64,000 nucleotides of DNA from Georgenia wutianyii (GTDB lineage: Bacteria > Actinomycetota > Actinomycetes > Actinomycetales > Actinomycetaceae). The number at the start of each line of letters is the position of its first letter. Positions within the stretch are counted from its first letter, which is position 1. Positions 26,131 through 33,971 of this stretch are shown here, in pieces. The translations under genes and the position numbers were made by a program. The notes below the pieces were generated by a model. That model did no database searches. It had not been told where the DNA came from and was given only the letters and a program-made list of their open reading frames with translations. The stretch covers positions 1,240,001 to 1,304,000 of the forward strand of contig NZ_CP040899.1 in assembly GCF_006349365.1 (NCBI RefSeq). The letters run 5' to 3'.

Positions 26131-29100
26131 ATGCGGATCAAGCTCACGCTGCTGCGCACCGCCGCCGACCCCGCCGACCTCGCGGTCACGGTGGACGGCA
26201 CGGCGACGGTCGCCGACCTCGCCCGCGCGATCGCGGAGACCGACCCGGTGCCGACGTTCCTGTCGGACCAGGAGCTGCGCGACCTCACGCTGCGCGTCCA
26301 CGGCACGCCCGGCACCGACGACCGCTCCACGCGGCTGCTGCTGCCCGAGGACTCGGCCGCCGAGGCCGTCCGGTCCGGCTCCACGGTCTCCCTCGCGCAG
26401 GCCGCGGGCCGCTACGACGGGTCGGGGCAGGACCGTCCGGCCGCCGCGCGCCTCACCGTGCTCGACGGGCCCGACGCCGGCATGGAGGTCGCCCTGCCCG
26501 AGGGCACCTCGGTCATCGGGCGCGGGAAGGGCTGCGACGTCCGGCTCTCGGACCCGACGGTGTCCAAGGAGCACGCCCGGCTCGCCGTCACCGACATCAT
26601 CGAGCTCGTCGACCTGCGCAGCGCCAACGGCCTGCTCATGGGCGACGGCCTCGTGCAGCGCGCCGCCCTCCTGCCCGAGGACACCGTGACGCTCGGCGAC
26701 ACGACCATCCGGGTCGTGCGGATCGCCGCCAGCCGGCACGCGGCGCCCGGGGCCGCGCACGTGGAGTTCAACCGCTCCCCGCGCCTGGCCCCCGTCTACG
26801 AGGGGGAGGAGCACGACGCCCCCAAGCCCCCCGAGCCGCCGAAGCCGGTCAAGCTGCCGATCGTCATGCTCGTCGTGCCGCTCATGATGGCCCCGGTGTT
26901 CCTCCTCGTCGGGCGCGGGCTCCTCGGCCTGGTGTTCATGGCGATGATGCCGCTCATGGTCGTCGGCAACTACATCGACAAGCGGGTGACCGGCAAGCGC
27001 GAGTACCGTGCCGCGATCGAGCAGTTCGGCCAGTCCGTCGACCTCATGCGCAGCGAGCTCACCATCGAGCGGGACCGGGAGCGGGCCACCCGCCTCGGGG
27101 AGTCCCCGGCGGTCCAGGACGTGCGGAGCTCGGCGCTCGCGCTCGAGCCGCTGCTGTGGACCCGGCGCCCGGAGCACGACGCCTACCTCGACCTGCGGCT
27201 GGGCCTGGGCACGCTGCCCTCGCGCACCCGGGTCAAGCTGCCCCAGCGCAACGACGCGCTGCCCGAGCACTGGGAGATGGTCTCCGCGATCCGGGCGGAC
27301 TTCCGCGAGATCGACGGCGTCCCGGCCACGGTGCAGCTGCGGGAGAGCGGCGCGCTCGGGCTCGCCGGCCCGCGTGCCGTGCTCGACGACGCCGCCCGCG
27401 CCGTCGTCGCCCAGCTCGTCACCCTCCACTCGCCCGCCGAGCTCGTCCTCACGGTCGCGACGTCCGCGGCCAGCGCGGCCCGCTGGGAGTGGACCAAGTG
27501 GCTGCCGCACGTCGGGTCGGTGCACTCCCCGCTCGAGGGGGCGCACATCGGCTCCAACCAGGCCGGCGTCATCCAGCTCGTCGGCCGCATCGAGGGGCTG
27601 CTCGACGCCCGCCGCCGGACGCCGTCGATGAGCAACACCCTCCACCTGCCCACCGTCGTCCTGCTCGTCGAGGACGACGCCCCCATCGAGCGCGGACGGC
27701 TCGTCCGGATCGCCGAGGAGGGCCCGGCCGTCGGCATCCACGTCGTGTGGTGCGCCTCCGCCCAGGAGCGCCTCCCGGCCGTCTGCCGCACCTTCCTCAC
27801 CGTGACGACGTCCACCGAGGGCGCCACCGCCGGGCACGTGCGCTCCGGCAGCGCCGTCCAGCCCCTCGTGTGCGACACGGTGAGCGCGGACCAGGCGCTC
27901 GCGCTGGCCACGCACCTGGCCGCCGTCGTCGACGCCGGCGCGCCGGTCGACGACGCCTCCGACCTGCCCGCGCGGGTCAGCTACCTCAGCCTGCTCGGCC
28001 CGGACACGGCCGAGGGCCCGGCCGCCACCCTGGAGCGCTGGCGCGAGAACGGCTCGCTGGTCCCGCGCGACGGCAGCCCGCCGCAGCGGCGCCGGCACGA
28101 CGCCAACCTGCGCGCCCTCATCGGCCAGGCGGCGACCGAGCCGTTCACCCTCGACCTGCGCACCCAGGGCCCGCACGCCCTCGTGGGCGGCACGACCGGT
28201 GCCGGCAAGTCGGAGTTCCTCCAGTCCTGGGTGCTCGGCATGGCGGCCGCGCACAGCCCCGACCGGGTGACCTTCCTCTTCGTCGACTACAAGGGCGGCT
28301 CGGCCTTCGCCGACTGCGTCGACCTGCCGCACACGGTCGGCCTCGTCACCGACCTGTCCCCGCACCTCGTGCGCCGGGCGCTCACCTCGCTGCGCGCCGA
28401 GCTCCACTTCCGCGAGCACCTGCTCAACCGCAAGGGCGCCAAGGACCTCATCGCCCTCGAGCGCACCGGCGACCCCGAGTGCCCGCCGAGCCTCATCATC
28501 ATCGTCGACGAGTTCGCGGCCCTCGCCACCGAGGTGCCCGAGTTCGTCGACGGCGTCGTCGACGTCGCGCAGCGCGGCCGCTCCCTCGGGCTGCACCTCG
28601 TCCTGGCCACCCAGCGCCCCGCCGGCGTCATCAAGGACAACCTGCGGGCCAACACCAACCTCCGGGTCGCGCTGCGGATGAACGACGAGTCCGACTCCAA
28701 GGACGTCCTCGGCCTGCCGGTCGCCGCGGGCTTCGACCCGGCGCTGCCGGGCCGCGGCGCGGCCCGCACCGGGCCCGGGCGGGTGACGATGTTCCAGACC
28801 GGCTACGCCGGTGGGCGCTCGAGCACCTCCCGGCCCAAGCCGCAGGTGCAGGTCGAGACGCTCGCGATGGGCACCGGGACGCGCTGGCTGCGCCCCGAGC
28901 GTCCGGAGGCCGAGCCCACCGGACCGGTCGACGAGGGCCCCACCGACATCCGCCGCGTCGTCGACGCGATCCGCGACGCCGCGCTCACCGCCCGGGTGCC
29001 CGAGCCGCGCAAGCCCTGGCTGCCGACGCTCGCCGACGTCCAGGACCTGTCCGCGCTCCACCCGCGCACCGACTCGGCGCTGCCGCTCGGCGTCGTGGAC

Positions 29101-30552
29101 GACCCGGCCCACCAGCGTCAGGTCACCTCCTACTACCGGCCCGACGTCGACGGCAACATCGCCTTCTACGGGGCGAGCGGCTCGGGCAAGTCGACCGCGC
29201 TGCGCACGCTCGCGACGGCGGCGGGGATCACCCCCAAGGGAGGGCCGGTCCACGTCTACGGGCTGGACTTCTCCTCCGGCGGCCTCGCCGCGCTCGAGGC
29301 GCTGCCGCACGTCGGGGCGATCATCGACGGCGACGACGCCGAGCGCGTCCAGCGGCTCATGCGCCAGCTGCGCGAGACCGTCGAGGAACGCTCGGCGCGC
29401 TACGCCGAGGCCCGGGCGAGCACGATCGAGGAGTACCGGGAGATCGCCGGGCGACCGGACGAGCCGCGCATCCTCCTGCTCATCGACGGGTACGCCGCCT
29501 TCCGCAGCGAGTGGGAGTCGGTGTCCTCGCGGATGGCCTACTACCAGCTCTTCCTCCAGCTCCTCGTCGACGGACGCGGCGCCGGCGTCCACGTCGCCGT
29601 CACCGCCGACCGGCACGGGGCGATCCCGTCCTCGGTGGCCGGCAGCCTCAACCGCAAGGTCGTCATGCGACAGGTCGACGCCGGCGCCTACGCCATGCTC
29701 GGCGCCCCCAAGGACGTCCTGGACGAGTCCTCCCCGCCCGGGAGGGCGATCGCCGGCGGCCTGGAGATGCAGGTGGCCGTCCTCGGCGGCTCGACCAACC
29801 TCGCCGAGCAGGTCCGGGCGATCGAGAAGCTCGCCGGGACGCTGCGCCGCGCCGGCGTGCCCGAGGCGCCCGAGGTGCGCCGTCTGCCCGAGCTCGTCCC
29901 CGCGGACGCCATGCCCGCCCACCTCGGCGGGTTCCCGGTGGTCGGCGTCGCCGACGACACCCTCGAGCCGGTCGGCATCGAGGCGCTGGGAACCTTCCTC
30001 CTCGCGGGCCCGCCGCAGTCCGGTCGCAGCAACGCGCTGCACTGGCTGGTCACCTCGATCCGTCGCGCCCACCCCGAGGCCCGGTTCCTCTATTTCGGAG
30101 CCCGGCGCTCGGCGCTGCGCGGCCTGGACCTGTGGGAGCACGCCGCCACCGGGCCCGCAGAGGTCGCCGAGCTCGCCAAGGCGGTCGTCGGGGACCTCAA
30201 GGAGCCGCCGCCGGAGGGCCAGGTGGGCACCGTCGTCGTCATCGAGTCGCTCGCGGACTTCCTCACGACCCCGGCCGACGCGCCGCTCGTCGAGGTCATC
30301 AAGGCCGTCAAGCGCAACGAGCACCTCGTCATCGGCGAGGGGGACACGAGCACGTGGGGCGCCTCGTGGCCGCTCGTGTCCGAGATCCGCAACGGACGCC
30401 GTGGGCTGGCCCTGCAGCCCGACCAGCTCGAGGGGGACACGCTTTTCCGCACGTCCTTCCCGCGCGTCCAGCGCAAGGAGTTCCCGGTGGGCCGAGGCAT
30501 GCTCGTGGACAAGGCGAAGGTACGCCGCGTCCAGCTGCCTCTCCTCGGCTGA
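26131..30552 (+). CDS. EssC/EccC-type FtsK/SpoIIIE secretion ATPase with N-terminal FHA
   Basis: A 1473-residue type VII-like secretion motor. Residues 1-90 look ubiquitin-like (YukD-like). An FHA domain lies at about 107-200 (VIGRGKGCDVRLSDP, SKEHARL, SANG), then a hydrophobic pair at 241-283. Three ATPase modules follow. P-loop 1 is GGTTGAGKS at 686-694 with Walker B IIIVDEF around 790-795. P-loop 2 is GASGSGKS at 1014-1021 with IDGYAAF in place of DE. P-loop 3 is degenerate, GPPQSGRS at 1293-1300 (Lys to Arg). Layout matches Firmicutes EssC more than split EccCa/EccCb. It follows the transglutaminase-like gene by 3 bases and precedes a WXG100 gene, its probable substrate or activator. Confidence 0.93.
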   Translation: MRIKLTLLRTAADPADLAVTVDGTATVADLARAIAETDPVPTFLSDQELRDLTLRVHGTPGTDDRSTRLLLPEDSAAEAVRSGSTVSLAQAAGRYDGSGQDRPAAARLTVLDGPDAGMEVALPEGTSVIGRGKGCDVRLSDPTVSKEHARLAVTDIIELVDLRSANGLLMGDGLVQRAALLPEDTVTLGDTTIRVVRIAASRHAAPGAAHVEFNRSPRLAPVYEGEEHDAPKPPEPPKPVKLPIVMLVVPLMMAPVFLLVGRGLLGLVFMAMMPLMVVGNYIDKRVTGKREYRAAIEQFGQSVDLMRSELTIERDRERATRLGESPAVQDVRSSALALEPLLWTRRPEHDAYLDLRLGLGTLPSRTRVKLPQRNDALPEHWEMVSAIRADFREIDGVPATVQLRESGALGLAGPRAVLDDAARAVVAQLVTLHSPAELVLTVATSAASAARWEWTKWLPHVGSVHSPLEGAHIGSNQAGVIQLVGRIEGLLDARRRTPSMSNTLHLPTVVLLVEDDAPIERGRLVRIAEEGPAVGIHVVWCASAQERLPAVCRTFLTVTTSTEGATAGHVRSGSAVQPLVCDTVSADQALALATHLAAVVDAGAPVDDASDLPARVSYLSLLGPDTAEGPAATLERWRENGSLVPRDGSPPQRRRHDANLRALIGQAATEPFTLDLRTQGPHALVGGTTGAGKSEFLQSWVLGMAAAHSPDRVTFLFVDYKGGSAFADCVDLPHTVGLVTDLSPHLVRRALTSLRAELHFREHLLNRKGAKDLIALERTGDPECPPSLIIIVDEFAALATEVPEFVDGVVDVAQRGRSLGLHLVLATQRPAGVIKDNLRANTNLRVALRMNDESDSKDVLGLPVAAGFDPALPGRGAARTGPGRVTMFQTGYAGGRSSTSRPKPQVQVETLAMGTGTRWLRPERPEAEPTGPVDEGPTDIRRVVDAIRDAALTARVPEPRKPWLPTLADVQDLSALHPRTDSALPLGVVDDPAHQRQVTSYYRPDVDGNIAFYGASGSGKSTALRTLATAAGITPKGGPVHVYGLDFSSGGLAALEALPHVGAIIDGDDAERVQRLMRQLRETVEERSARYAEARASTIEEYREIAGRPDEPRILLLIDGYAAFRSEWESVSSRMAYYQLFLQLLVDGRGAGVHVAVTADRHGAIPSSVAGSLNRKVVMRQVDAGAYAMLGAPKDVLDESSPPGRAIAGGLEMQVAVLGGSTNLAEQVRAIEKLAGTLRRAGVPEAPEVRRLPELVPADAMPAHLGGFPVVGVADDTLEPVGIEALGTFLLAGPPQSGRSNALHWLVTSIRRAHPEARFLYFGARRSALRGLDLWEHAATGPAEVAELAKAVVGDLKEPPPEGQVGTVVVIESLADFLTTPADAPLVEVIKAVKRNEHLVIGEGDTSTWGASWPLVSEIRNGRRGLALQPDQLEGDTLFRTSFPRVQRKEFPVGRGMLVDKAKVRRVQLPLLG

Positions 30553-30590
30553 GCCGGGGGTCCCCGGCGCGTGGAAAGTGCCGGGGGCCA

Positions 30591-30604
30591 GGGGAGATCT
30601 CCCC
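30591..30604 (+). promoter_or_regulatory. palindrome C upstream of the WXG100 gene
   Basis: GGGGAGATCTCCCC is fully symmetrical and lies 39 bases after the EssC stop; a short GC hairpin (30553-30568) sits between. The following AT and the downstream promoter geometry are shared with palindrome D. Confidence 0.65.
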
Positions 30605-30615
30605 ATGAGGAAGGC

Positions 30616-30645
30616 GCGACAACCCACCCGTCGTGCCGGTAGGAA
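30616..30645 (+). promoter_or_regulatory. promoter of the WXG100 gene
   Basis: GCGACA (30616-30621), 18-bp spacer, TAGGAA (30640-30645). Palindrome D is followed at the same distance by GCGACA, 18 bp and TAGAAC, so both WXG-type genes share promoter and operator layout. Confidence 0.55.
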
Positions 30646-30702
30646 TGTCCTGTACGACCCCGCCGGTGGGCGGCGGGGTACCGACCTGAAGGAGACAGCT
30701 CC

Positions 30703-30999
30703 GTGGCTAACATCAACGTCACCTACGAGGAGATGCGCAGCGCCGCCACCTACCTGGTGGCAGGCAAGGACGAGGTCCAGATCAAGCTGGGCGAGCTCAA
30801 GACCTACATCGAGAACCTCGTGAACTCCGGCTTCGTGACCGACCAGGCCTCCGGGGCGTTCAACGAGACCTACTCGGACTTCACGACGAACGCCACCGAG
30901 GTCATCGAGAACCTCACCAACCTCAGCAACTACCTCACCGGTGCGGCTGACCAGATGCAGGCCACCGACGAGGCGCTCGCCGCCCAGGCGCGCGGCTGA
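30703..30999 (+). CDS. WXG100-family protein (ESAT-6-like)
   Basis: A 98-residue helical-hairpin protein typical of small T7SS substrates: MANINVTYEEMRSAATYLV, a turn, then a second helix ending in ATDEALAAQ. In the loop the WxG motif is replaced by NSGF (LVNSGFVTDQASGAF), a variant I recall from other actinobacterial members. GTG 30703 has a strong GAAGGAG site. It has its own promoter and is followed by a strong hairpin, so it is probably transcribed alone and abundantly. Position right after EssC supports a role as secreted substrate or activator of that ATPase. Confidence 0.92.
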   Translation: MANINVTYEEMRSAATYLVAGKDEVQIKLGELKTYIENLVNSGFVTDQASGAFNETYSDFTTNATEVIENLTNLSNYLTGAADQMQATDEALAAQARG

Positions 31000-31011
31000 C
31001 CCACGACGTCT

Positions 31012-31047
31012 CCGCCGGGCACGGGCCACACGGTCCGTGCCCGGCGG
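31012..31047 (+). terminator. strong hairpin after the WXG100 gene
   Basis: CCGCCGGGCACGG at 31012-31024 pairs perfectly with CCGTGCCCGGCGG at 31035-31047, and a T-containing tract follows. It probably ends or attenuates the WXG100 transcript. Confidence 0.75.
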
Positions 31048-31085
31048 TGTTCGTTCGTTCGCTTGACGACGAGAGGACTGCAACG

Positions 31086-32237
31086 GTGCGCGAGGCCCGG
31101 CTGGTACCCAGGGCGGCGGTGCCCTACCTGGTCGTGCCCGACCACAGCCACCACGCGGGGCTGGCCCACCTGAGGCGTGAGGCGCTCGACGTGCTCGCCG
31201 CCGGCTACCGGTCCTCGGGACGCACGCTCCTCGGGCTGCTCGCCTGGGTGCTCGGCACCGGGGGAGCGACGGTCCTGGCCGCCCTGCCCTGGTACGACGC
31301 CCCCGCCCTGCACACCGGCGTGCTCGCGGCCCTCGGCCTCCTGCTCGTCGCCGGTGCCGTGTGGCTGGCGGCAGCGGTCCTGCGCTCGGGCCGGCGGATC
31401 ACCGACGCCGCCGCCCAGTGGCTGCGGGTCCCCGCCGCCGGGGCGACCGACTCCGACGCCTCCCTCCTCCTCGGCGTCGTGCGGTGGCGCGCCGTGCTCG
31501 CCGTCGCCGCGGCCGCCACGGCGGTCGCGCTCGCGGTCACCCTCGTCTACGTCCTCGCCCAGACCGGCACCCCGGCCGGCGCGAGCCTGACCACCGGCCC
31601 CTCCCTGGTGACCGCGGACACCGCCCGCGCGCTGCTCGTCGCGGCGCTCGCCGTCCTGTCCCTCGCCACGGCCGGCGCCGCCGTCGGCACGATGGCCGGG
31701 GTGCGGACGGTGGCCGAGGCGGCGTGGCGGCGCCCGACCGTCGCCGCCCCGCAGCCGGCGCCGGCGCCGCCGGGGACGTTCGCGCCGCGGCCCACGGTCG
31801 ACGGGCCGCCGACCGTCGCCCTCGACCTGTCCGCGCTGCGCGCCCCGGCCGCCGAGCCCGCCGACGCCCGGACCCCGGCGCCGACCGCGCTGGAGGTCGA
31901 GGTCCTGCTCCCGGGCGGACAGGTCCTGCGCGCGGGCACCACCCTCGTCGGCCGGCGCCCGTCGGCCCGACCCGACGACGTCGTCGACGACGTCGTCGTC
32001 CTCAGCGACCAGACCGTCACCAAGACCCACGCGGCGATCACCGTCGAGGGCGGGACCGTGCGGGTCGTGGACCGCGCGTCCACCAACGGGACGCTGCTCG
32101 AGGCCCCGGACGGCTCGCTCGAGCGCTGCCGCGCGTGGCAGGCCACTACCGTCCACGCCCCCGCCGTCATCCACCTCGGCCGCACCCGGCTCTACGTCCG
32201 CCCGGCCGCCGCCCGCCGCCCGCTCGAGGTCGCCTGA
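31086..32237 (+). CDS. FHA-domain membrane protein (paralogue 1)
   Basis: A 383-residue protein with four hydrophobic segments in the first 220 residues (GLLAWVLGTGGATVLAALPW and others), a Pro/Ala linker and a C-terminal FHA domain. The domain has LVGRRPSARPDDVVDDVVV, VTKTHAAITV and RASTNGTLL, all key phosphothreonine contacts present. I choose GTG 31086 because GAGAGGA lies eight bases upstream; the frame also opens at 31047, but that lies within the terminator hairpin. It overlaps the next gene by one base and has the same architecture, suggesting tandem duplication. It probably recruits phosphorylated partners to the secretion ATPase. Confidence 0.85.
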   Translation: MREARLVPRAAVPYLVVPDHSHHAGLAHLRREALDVLAAGYRSSGRTLLGLLAWVLGTGGATVLAALPWYDAPALHTGVLAALGLLLVAGAVWLAAAVLRSGRRITDAAAQWLRVPAAGATDSDASLLLGVVRWRAVLAVAAAATAVALAVTLVYVLAQTGTPAGASLTTGPSLVTADTARALLVAALAVLSLATAGAAVGTMAGVRTVAEAAWRRPTVAAPQPAPAPPGTFAPRPTVDGPPTVALDLSALRAPAAEPADARTPAPTALEVEVLLPGGQVLRAGTTLVGRRPSARPDDVVDDVVVLSDQTVTKTHAAITVEGGTVRVVDRASTNGTLLEAPDGSLERCRAWQATTVHAPAVIHLGRTRLYVRPAAARRPLEVA

Positions 32238-33571
32238 TGCTCCTCACCCCTGCCTCCGCCCGCCCCTGGCTCGGGCCGGACACGCGCAACCGCCCGTGGC
32301 CCGGCCACGGCGCGATGATGATCCGCCGCCGGGAGGCGCTGACCGCGCTGGGCGCCGCCTACGGCTCGTGGGCCCGGTTCGCGCTCGGCGCGCTCGCCTG
32401 GGCGCTCGGCGTCGTCGGTGCGGTGCTCGCCGCGGACGTCGCCGCGGGCGGCACGACGCGGGCCGCCGGCACCGGGCTGCTCGTCCTGGCGACCGTCCTC
32501 GGCGGCGCCGTGGTCGCCACCGGCTCCGCCCTGGCCCGCGCGACCGCCGGCTGGCTCACGCTGGCGACGGCCGTCGGCGCCGACGGCGGGCGGGTCGACG
32601 CCAAGCCCGGGCCCGAGACCGCGCGCCTCCACGAGGAGGCCGTGGCCGCCGACCGCGCCGTCGGCCGCGGGGAGCTGTGGCGCCTGCCGCTGCTCCCGCG
32701 GACGCTCGCCGCCGTGCTGCTGTCCGGCGCCGGCGCCGTCCTCGTCGTCCAGGCCGTCCTCGGGTACGCCGAGGCGTCCACCCCCTACGCCGCCGACGAC
32801 GTGCGCGGCGCCTGGCTCGCCCGGGTGCTCACCGCCGTCGTGTGCCTGCTCGTCGCGGCGCTCACGGCGAGCGGCCTGCGCCGGGTCCACCGCGCGAGGA
32901 TGCACAACGTCGCCCACGACGAGCCCGCCTCCGCGCCCGCGCCGACGCTCACCCCCGCGCTCGGCAGCGGCGCGATCGTCGTCGGCGGCACGCACCCGGC
33001 ACCCGGCAGCGTCGCCGGACCGCCGGCCTGGGCGTCCTCGGCGCCGTCCGCGGACGCGTCGCCGGCAGTGCCCCCGCCGCCGCCCGCGCCGGTGGCGTCC
33101 CCCGCGCCGCCGCCCGCGGACACGGTGCCCCCCGCCGATGTCACCGTCCCGGGCCCGCCCGTGCAGCCCCCGCCCGCACCCGGCCCGCGGCCGACGGTCC
33201 CGGCGGCCACGACCACGCCACGGGTGCGCCTGTCCGACGGCCGTGAGCTCGCCCCCGGCACCACCCTCGTCGGCCGCGCCCCCGCCCCGAAGGCCGGCGA
33301 GCACGCCGACGCGCTCCTCGCCGTCGCCGACGAGCGGGTCTCCAAGACCCACCTCACGGTGCACGTGGAGGGCGGCGCCGTCGTCGTCGTGGACCGCGCG
33401 TCGACCAACGGGACCGTCGTCCACGCCCCCGACGGCACCAGCCGCCCGCTGACTGCCGGGGAGCCCGCCGAGCTGACCGACGGCGACGTCGTCGTGCTCG
33501 GCTCGACCACCCTCACCGTCGGCGAGCCCGCCGACGTCGAGCACACCGTCCTGCGCTCGGACCCCAGGTGA
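32237..33571 (+). CDS. FHA-domain membrane protein (paralogue 2)
   Basis: A 444-residue paralogue of the preceding protein: four hydrophobic segments within about residues 40-220, a longer Pro/Ala-rich linker (about 240-325) and a C-terminal FHA domain with TTLVGRAPAPKAGEHADALL, VSKTHLTVHV and RASTNGTVV. The FHA portions of the two are strikingly alike (HxxxxVEGGxVxVVDRASTNGT), supporting duplication. ATG 32237 overlaps the previous stop. Palindrome D begins two bases after its stop. Function is inferred to be phospho-dependent assembly at the membrane. Confidence 0.85.
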   Translation: MLLTPASARPWLGPDTRNRPWPGHGAMMIRRREALTALGAAYGSWARFALGALAWALGVVGAVLAADVAAGGTTRAAGTGLLVLATVLGGAVVATGSALARATAGWLTLATAVGADGGRVDAKPGPETARLHEEAVAADRAVGRGELWRLPLLPRTLAAVLLSGAGAVLVVQAVLGYAEASTPYAADDVRGAWLARVLTAVVCLLVAALTASGLRRVHRARMHNVAHDEPASAPAPTLTPALGSGAIVVGGTHPAPGSVAGPPAWASSAPSADASPAVPPPPPAPVASPAPPPADTVPPADVTVPGPPVQPPPAPGPRPTVPAATTTPRVRLSDGRELAPGTTLVGRAPAPKAGEHADALLAVADERVSKTHLTVHVEGGAVVVVDRASTNGTVVHAPDGTSRPLTAGEPAELTDGDVVVLGSTTLTVGEPADVEHTVLRSDPR

Positions 33572-33572
33572 T

Positions 33573-33586
33573 GGGGACCCCTCCCC
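33573..33586 (+). promoter_or_regulatory. palindrome D upstream of the putative T7 effector operon
   Basis: GGGGACCCCTCCCC: the arms match sites A-C while the centre (CCCC) is not symmetrical, suggesting the spacer is unconstrained. It lies between the paralogue 2 stop and the 33666 gene. Confidence 0.6.
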
Positions 33587-33597
33587 ATGCCGAAGCC

Positions 33598-33627
33598 GCG
33601 ACACCGCGCCGCACCCTGCGATAGAAC
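33598..33627 (+). promoter_or_regulatory. promoter of the 33666 operon
   Basis: GCGACA (33598-33603), 18-bp spacer, TAGAAC (33622-33627). Spacing to palindrome D equals that at the WXG100 gene (36 bases from palindrome end to the -10). Confidence 0.5.
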
Positions 33628-33665
33628 GTTGACCAGCGACTTCCCCCGAGGAGAGGACCCACCCG

Positions 33666-33971
33666 ATGGGCGACATCGTCATCGACGATGACTACCTGAC
33701 GACGACCATGACCGACCTGCGCGGCCTGAGCACCGAGCTCGGCGACCTGTGCGGCCGGCTCAAGGGGCTCGACGGCCTCGTCGTCGGCGCAGCACCGGTC
33801 TTCGACGAGCTCTACGAGTTCGCCGAGCAGTGGTCCAACGCCGCCGACGAGCTCGCCGAGGAGGCCACCGGCGCCGCGGACTACGTCCAGGGCGTGCTGG
33901 TCGTCTTCGAGGACGCCGACTTCCGGCTCGCCGAGCAGCTGGTCAACCGGGCGCAGGAGGGGCGGGGCTGA
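33666..33971 (+). CDS. small helical WXG100-like protein
   Basis: A 101-residue acidic helical protein: two amphipathic helices, YLTTTMTDLRGLSTELGDLCGRLK and FDELYEFAEQWSNAADELAEEA, plus a third short helix. Size and helix-loop-helix pattern resemble WXG100 or T7SS-chaperone-like proteins, but no WxG is present. ATG 33666 has GAGGAGAGGA upstream, and its stop overlaps the start of the putative secreted protein. A partner or chaperone for that protein is the most likely role, by analogy with the small helper genes that precede LXG/WXG effectors. Confidence 0.75.
   Translation: MGDIVIDDDYLTTTMTDLRGLSTELGDLCGRLKGLDGLVVGAAPVFDELYEFAEQWSNAADELAEEATGAADYVQGVLVVFEDADFRLAEQLVNRAQEGRG

Noticed and set aside
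27104-27114. GGGGAGTCCCC inside the EssC coding sequence
   Set aside because: The arms are separated by one base rather than four, it is deep in a coding region and no promoter is near, so I did not count it as a fifth palindrome.
26107-31083. 1658-codon minus-strand frame opposite EssC
   Set aside because: Shadow of the EssC gene, with no recognisable motif; the plus strand has FHA and three P-loop modules.
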